Positions 63,391 through 64,000 of a DNA stretch of 64,000 nucleotides are shown piece after piece. Within the stretch, counting starts at the first letter, position 1. Each line of letters starts with the position of its first letter. The translations under genes were made by a program, and so were the position numbers. The notes below the pieces were generated by a model, which was given only the letters and a program-made list of their open reading frames with translations, was not told where the DNA came from and ran no database searches. The stretch comes from Paulinella micropora (taxonomy: Eukaryota; Cercozoa; Imbricatea; Euglyphida; Paulinellidae): NCBI GenBank assembly GCA_019918135.1, contig WBZZ01003927.1:140001-204000 (forward strand). The letters run 5' to 3'.

Positions 63391-63433
<43 letters not shown>

Positions 63434-64000
63434 GTAATAATAATGAGGAGAAACAAAGAAATGAACAGAGAAAAGAAAGCAAAGGTGCCCTCATCGTAAA
63501 CAAAACCACAAGAAAAACATCCAGGTGCTACCCAGGTGGCGCCCAGGTCTAAGGAGACGTCCAGAAGACATTTGTTTTGGCTATCAGATGGTGAGAGGAG
63601 CAAGGTTGCTAGCCACACTTTCAAATCTTGGTAATCTCTTAGCACGAGAGGCCGAATGGCGGAGGCGCCGGGACCAAGCTGCAAAGCCGACGAACCCTTG
63701 AATACCGGGCCGCCTGCCAGGTGTGAAACAAAATATTACTTTCTTTTAAAATGTTGATGTAGATCATGAGCAGTTTGAAAACGCTTACCTTGGGCTTTGA
63801 CTGTAATGGAGGCTGCACCTTCTACCTGCCATCCTAGTACGCCTTCCCAGCCGTCAGTGCCCTGCCACACGTAGTCTGGGCATATAGTGTCCTTGGTGGG
63901 CGTACAGCCACTGTATGGACTCGCTGCGAAAGGACAGACAGAACAGAGTGCACAGCCAGGGTCTGCTCCGGTAGGGCTCCAGCTGTATCCTGGCGCACAG
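41192..64000 (-). CDS. Giant adhesion-GPCR-like receptor: EGF/TNFR/Asp-box modules, REJ, GPS, seven membrane spans (5' end missing)
   Basis: Exons (minus strand, right to left): 64000-63789, 63713-63532, 63078-59649, 59578-59139, 59061-59002, 58887-58793, 58731-58238, 58172-57909, 57732-57655, 57552-57429, 57334-56926, 56797-56538, 56458-56241, 53748-53695, 53539-53415, 53322-53193, 53094-52978, 52880-51449, 51024-50411, 50352-about 50210, 50025-49557, 49427-48144, 48050-47781, 47715-47573, 47548-47465, 47367-46882, 46770-46153, 46055-45670, 45618-44771, 44719-44618, 44538-43694, 43526-42288, 42234-41680, 41527-41192. Junctions are GT-AG and coding runs on across those checked; the exon near 50.2 kb and a few donors are less sure. 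Order: repeated extracellular modules, REJ-like region, GPS, seven spans, Pro/Ser-rich tail. Family knowledge suggests a surface adhesion or gamete/cell-recognition receptor; ligand and coupling are unknown. The absence of a PLAT domain between spans 1 and 2 argues against polycystin-1. Confidence 0.8.
42940..43140 (-). repeat. Coding tandem repeat in the receptor tail
   Basis: Units of about 60 to 70 bp with GTCTTCGGGGTCTCGA recur three to four times and encode (R/L)[10 protein letters not shown] or RLHRDPEDG followed by a Lys/Asp-rich spacer (NKDQDEDVP). This is an expandable, charged repeat in the cytoplasmic tail. Confidence 0.75.
45345..46410 (-). other. Seven predicted membrane spans of the receptor
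   Basis: Hydrophobic stretches: span 1 [20 protein letters not shown] (46410-46339), span 2 [17 protein letters not shown] (46230-46168), span 3 [17 protein letters not shown] (45992-45936), span 4 [18 protein letters not shown] (45881-45816), span 5 [20 protein letters not shown] (45788-45720), span 6 [18 protein letters not shown] (45525-45445) and span 7 [18 protein letters not shown] (45407-45345). The short loops and the position right after a GPS fit an adhesion-type seven-span receptor. No class-specific GPCR motif is claimed. Confidence 0.7.
46435..46554 (-). other. GPS motif (GAIN C-terminal autoproteolysis site), atypical
   Basis: [16 protein letters not shown], then [13 protein letters not shown] immediately before membrane span 1, gives the GPS pattern of four Cys and two Trp. 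The canonical His-Leu-Ser/Thr cleavage tripeptide is not present (S-L-A instead), so self-cleavage is doubtful. Confidence 0.8.
46882..51024 (-). other. REJ-like (receptor for egg jelly) region of the receptor
   Basis: A long Cys-poor ectodomain between the EGF repeats and the GPS. The first exon has a PKD/Ig-like strand pattern ([27 protein letters not shown]). The 48.1-49.4 kb exon has [42 protein letters not shown] and [20 protein letters not shown]. The last resembles the conserved helix of REJ domains as in polycystin-1 and sea urchin REJ proteins. Domain order REJ, GPS, membrane is the usual one. Confidence 0.6.
50025..50235 (-). repeat. Tandem duplication of an intron/exon unit in the receptor gene
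   Basis: Two copies of about 103 bp (about 50030-50131 and 50132-50235) share CCTCTGGTGC, CCGGTTTCCC/CCTGTCTCCC, GACAGACATCCACAT and a CCTATAC 3' splice-site complement. The unit holds a 3' splice site, a short coding piece and an intron start. The real exon after it begins at 50025. The extra copy may be a cryptic nine-codon exon. Confidence 0.7.
51449..53094 (-). other. EGF repeats and DNRLRE-like segment of the receptor
   Basis: Two exons code for a last Cys-rich unit ([10 protein letters not shown]), then calcium-binding EGF-like repeats ([44 protein letters not shown]). About 300 residues with few Cys follow ([20 protein letters not shown]), which resemble DNRLRE-type beta domains. The latter assignment is tentative. 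Confidence 0.6.
53764..54035 (-). repeat. Duplicated receptor exon segment, distal copy
   Basis: About 270 bp matching 56283-56555 at over 90% (shared TTCCGTGCCCTCGAACGCCC and GGTTCCAGTCCAAGGAGG). It includes the 3' splice site at 53936-53939 and the coding part ([20 protein letters not shown]). It continues without a break into the next genuine exon (53748-53695), so an alternative 242-nt exon 53936-53695 is available. Confidence 0.8.
54588..54783 (-). mobile_element. LINE 3'-end fragment, family 2, copy 1
   Basis: About 190 bp with an AAT tail on its left. Minus-strand end: GGAATGGAGGACTGGGTGCA, CAATTGGCAGACGATACATA, (ATT)n. It includes a short C-terminal coding remnant ([20 protein letters not shown]). 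It lies in an intron of the receptor gene. Confidence 0.65.
54784..54896 (-). mobile_element. LINE 3'-end fragment, family 1
   Basis: About 95 bp plus AAT tail. It matches the 3' end of the LINE at 3583-3680 (GACATGTGCCTCCATTGGT, AGCACGGGGCCGTTCGGTGA on the plus strand). It is truncated right after the shared region. Confidence 0.75.
54897..55104 (-). mobile_element. LINE 3'-end fragment, family 2, copy 2
   Basis: Nearly identical to 54588-54783 (GTCCTCCATTCCATAAGGAA, CACACCAATCGGTGGAATAA shared). Same orientation, again with an AAT tail on the left. Confidence 0.65.
55105..55452 (-). mobile_element. tRNA-derived SINE, copy D, with duplicated head
   Basis: AAT tail, body and tRNA-like head ending GGGCTATCGCGGTGCCA. 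Part of the head (ATGGCACCGATGG, GTGGCGACAGGTCCCAGATG) is repeated internally. It belongs to the copy B subfamily by its TTTCAAAGAAAACA segment. Confidence 0.75.
55453..55626 (-). mobile_element. SINE copy E, truncated, with a long AAT tail
   Basis: About 110 bp of (AAT)n with ATG variants, followed by the complement of the SINE end (AGTGCTTCTCTGTCAATGGC) up to CGTCTCACCCGCC. It is truncated there and joined to a short TAACCCAGTGGTCAAGTTCA word that resembles box A of the same SINE. Confidence 0.7.
55655..55890. repeat. Two tandem copies of an ~85-bp unit in the intron insertion
   Basis: About 55660-55745 and 55808-55890 share TTGTACGTAC, GCGAATT, GCACCAAA, ATGAATGGCT and AGTTGTGC. A G run follows at 55928-55947. 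Origin is unknown. Confidence 0.65.
56241..56555 (-). repeat. Duplicated receptor exon segment, proximal copy
   Basis: Contains the 218-nt exon 56458-56241 ([19 protein letters not shown], ending in the jelly-roll closing motif [11 protein letters not shown]) and the end of the preceding exon's donor region. This is the copy that fits the module pattern. Confidence 0.8.
57874..57901. repeat. G homopolymer (C tract in sense) in a receptor intron
   Basis: About 28 Gs on the plus strand, lying just downstream of a 5' splice site of the minus-strand gene (exon ends at 57909). Such tracts are unstable and error-prone in assembly. Confidence 0.9.
63148..63444 (-). mobile_element. tRNA-derived SINE, copy F, in a receptor intron
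   Basis: Full-length copy: AAT tail at 63150-63161, body, and tRNA-like head complement ending GGGCTATCACGGTGTCCA at about 63389, then another (AAT)n at 63391-63444. It lies in the intron that splits the first jelly-roll domain and is flanked on both sides by AAT repeats. Confidence 0.85.

Larger units (their letters stand above)
53193..64000 (-). other. Extracellular module array of the receptor (five repeated modules)
   Basis: Each module runs: TNFR-like Cys stretch (WSPTG..PC..C, ending DT.CP); a jelly-roll-like domain with an Asp-box ([24 protein letters not shown]) closing C.FDD..L.G; a Cys/Trp motif (CPLPPG.CW); CDDG...[24 protein letters not shown]; then EGF-like repeats of the calcium-binding type (DVDEC, DINEC). 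TNFR-like starts lie near 64.0, 62.1, 60.8, 59.25 and 57.2 kb. The Asp-box jelly roll resembles reelin repeats; the name rests on motif pattern only. Modules 2 and most of 3 lie in one 3430-nt exon, while modules 1, 4 and 5 are split by introns within the jelly roll. Confidence 0.75.

Noticed and set aside
1-64000. CRISPR arrays, bacterial operons, riboswitches or rRNA
   Set aside because: None is present; repeats are microsatellites or transposon-derived and the genes have spliceosomal introns.

Overview
The window is nuclear DNA of a eukaryote, most likely a unicellular alga or other protist. Short GT-AG introns of about 50 to 450 bp, many simple-sequence tracts, Copia LTR retrotransposons, LINE and SINE debris and a giant EGF-rich membrane protein support this; no bacterial signal is seen. 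The species cannot be named from the sequence. Relatives of the large receptor occur in holozoan protists and several algal groups, so no lineage is claimed.

Layout: (1) 1-1918, plus strand: the last five exons of a membrane-anchored host protein with a long Lys/Gln/Glu/Asn-rich stretch and one C-terminal membrane span; a decayed duplicate of its last codons lies 200 bp downstream. (2) 2.5-5.0 kb: microsatellites, tRNA-headed SINEs with (ATT)n tails and a 5'-truncated LINE 3' end that shares its last ~60 bp with the SINEs. (3) 5-40 kb: a graveyard of Copia elements on both strands. A plus-strand element (P1) was hit by a minus-strand element (M2), which was hit by a younger copy of the same family (M3). 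A plus-strand element (P0), present as two near-identical partial copies either side of that nest, has its 3' LTR interrupted by another minus-strand element (Q). Target-site duplications fix the order for M3 (GGTAC), M2 (CATGA) and Q (TATTA). An unrecognised minus-strand coding block lies at 8.5-9.5 kb. (4) 40.3-40.9 kb: two Tc1/mariner-type MITEs in opposite orientation. (5) 41.2-64.0 kb, minus strand: one host gene of at least 32 exons whose 5' end is beyond the right edge. It encodes repeated modules (TNFR-like Cys region, reelin-like Asp-box jelly roll, CDDG and DVDCGG Cys motifs, EGF repeats), a REJ-like region, a GPS motif, seven membrane spans and a long Pro/Ser-rich cytoplasmic tail, so it looks like a giant adhesion-GPCR-like receptor.

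Most notable: the GPS-7TM receptor with an exon duplicated around a 2.2-kb insertion; a Copia family whose gag region carries a MYND zinc finger; gag start codons lying inside a primer-binding site that looks like the complement of the initiator-tRNA anticodon loop; a SINE and its probable partner LINE, both landing in ATT microsatellites; and a 1.06-kb near-identical direct repeat flanking an 18-kb retrotransposon nest, which could be biological or an assembly fault.
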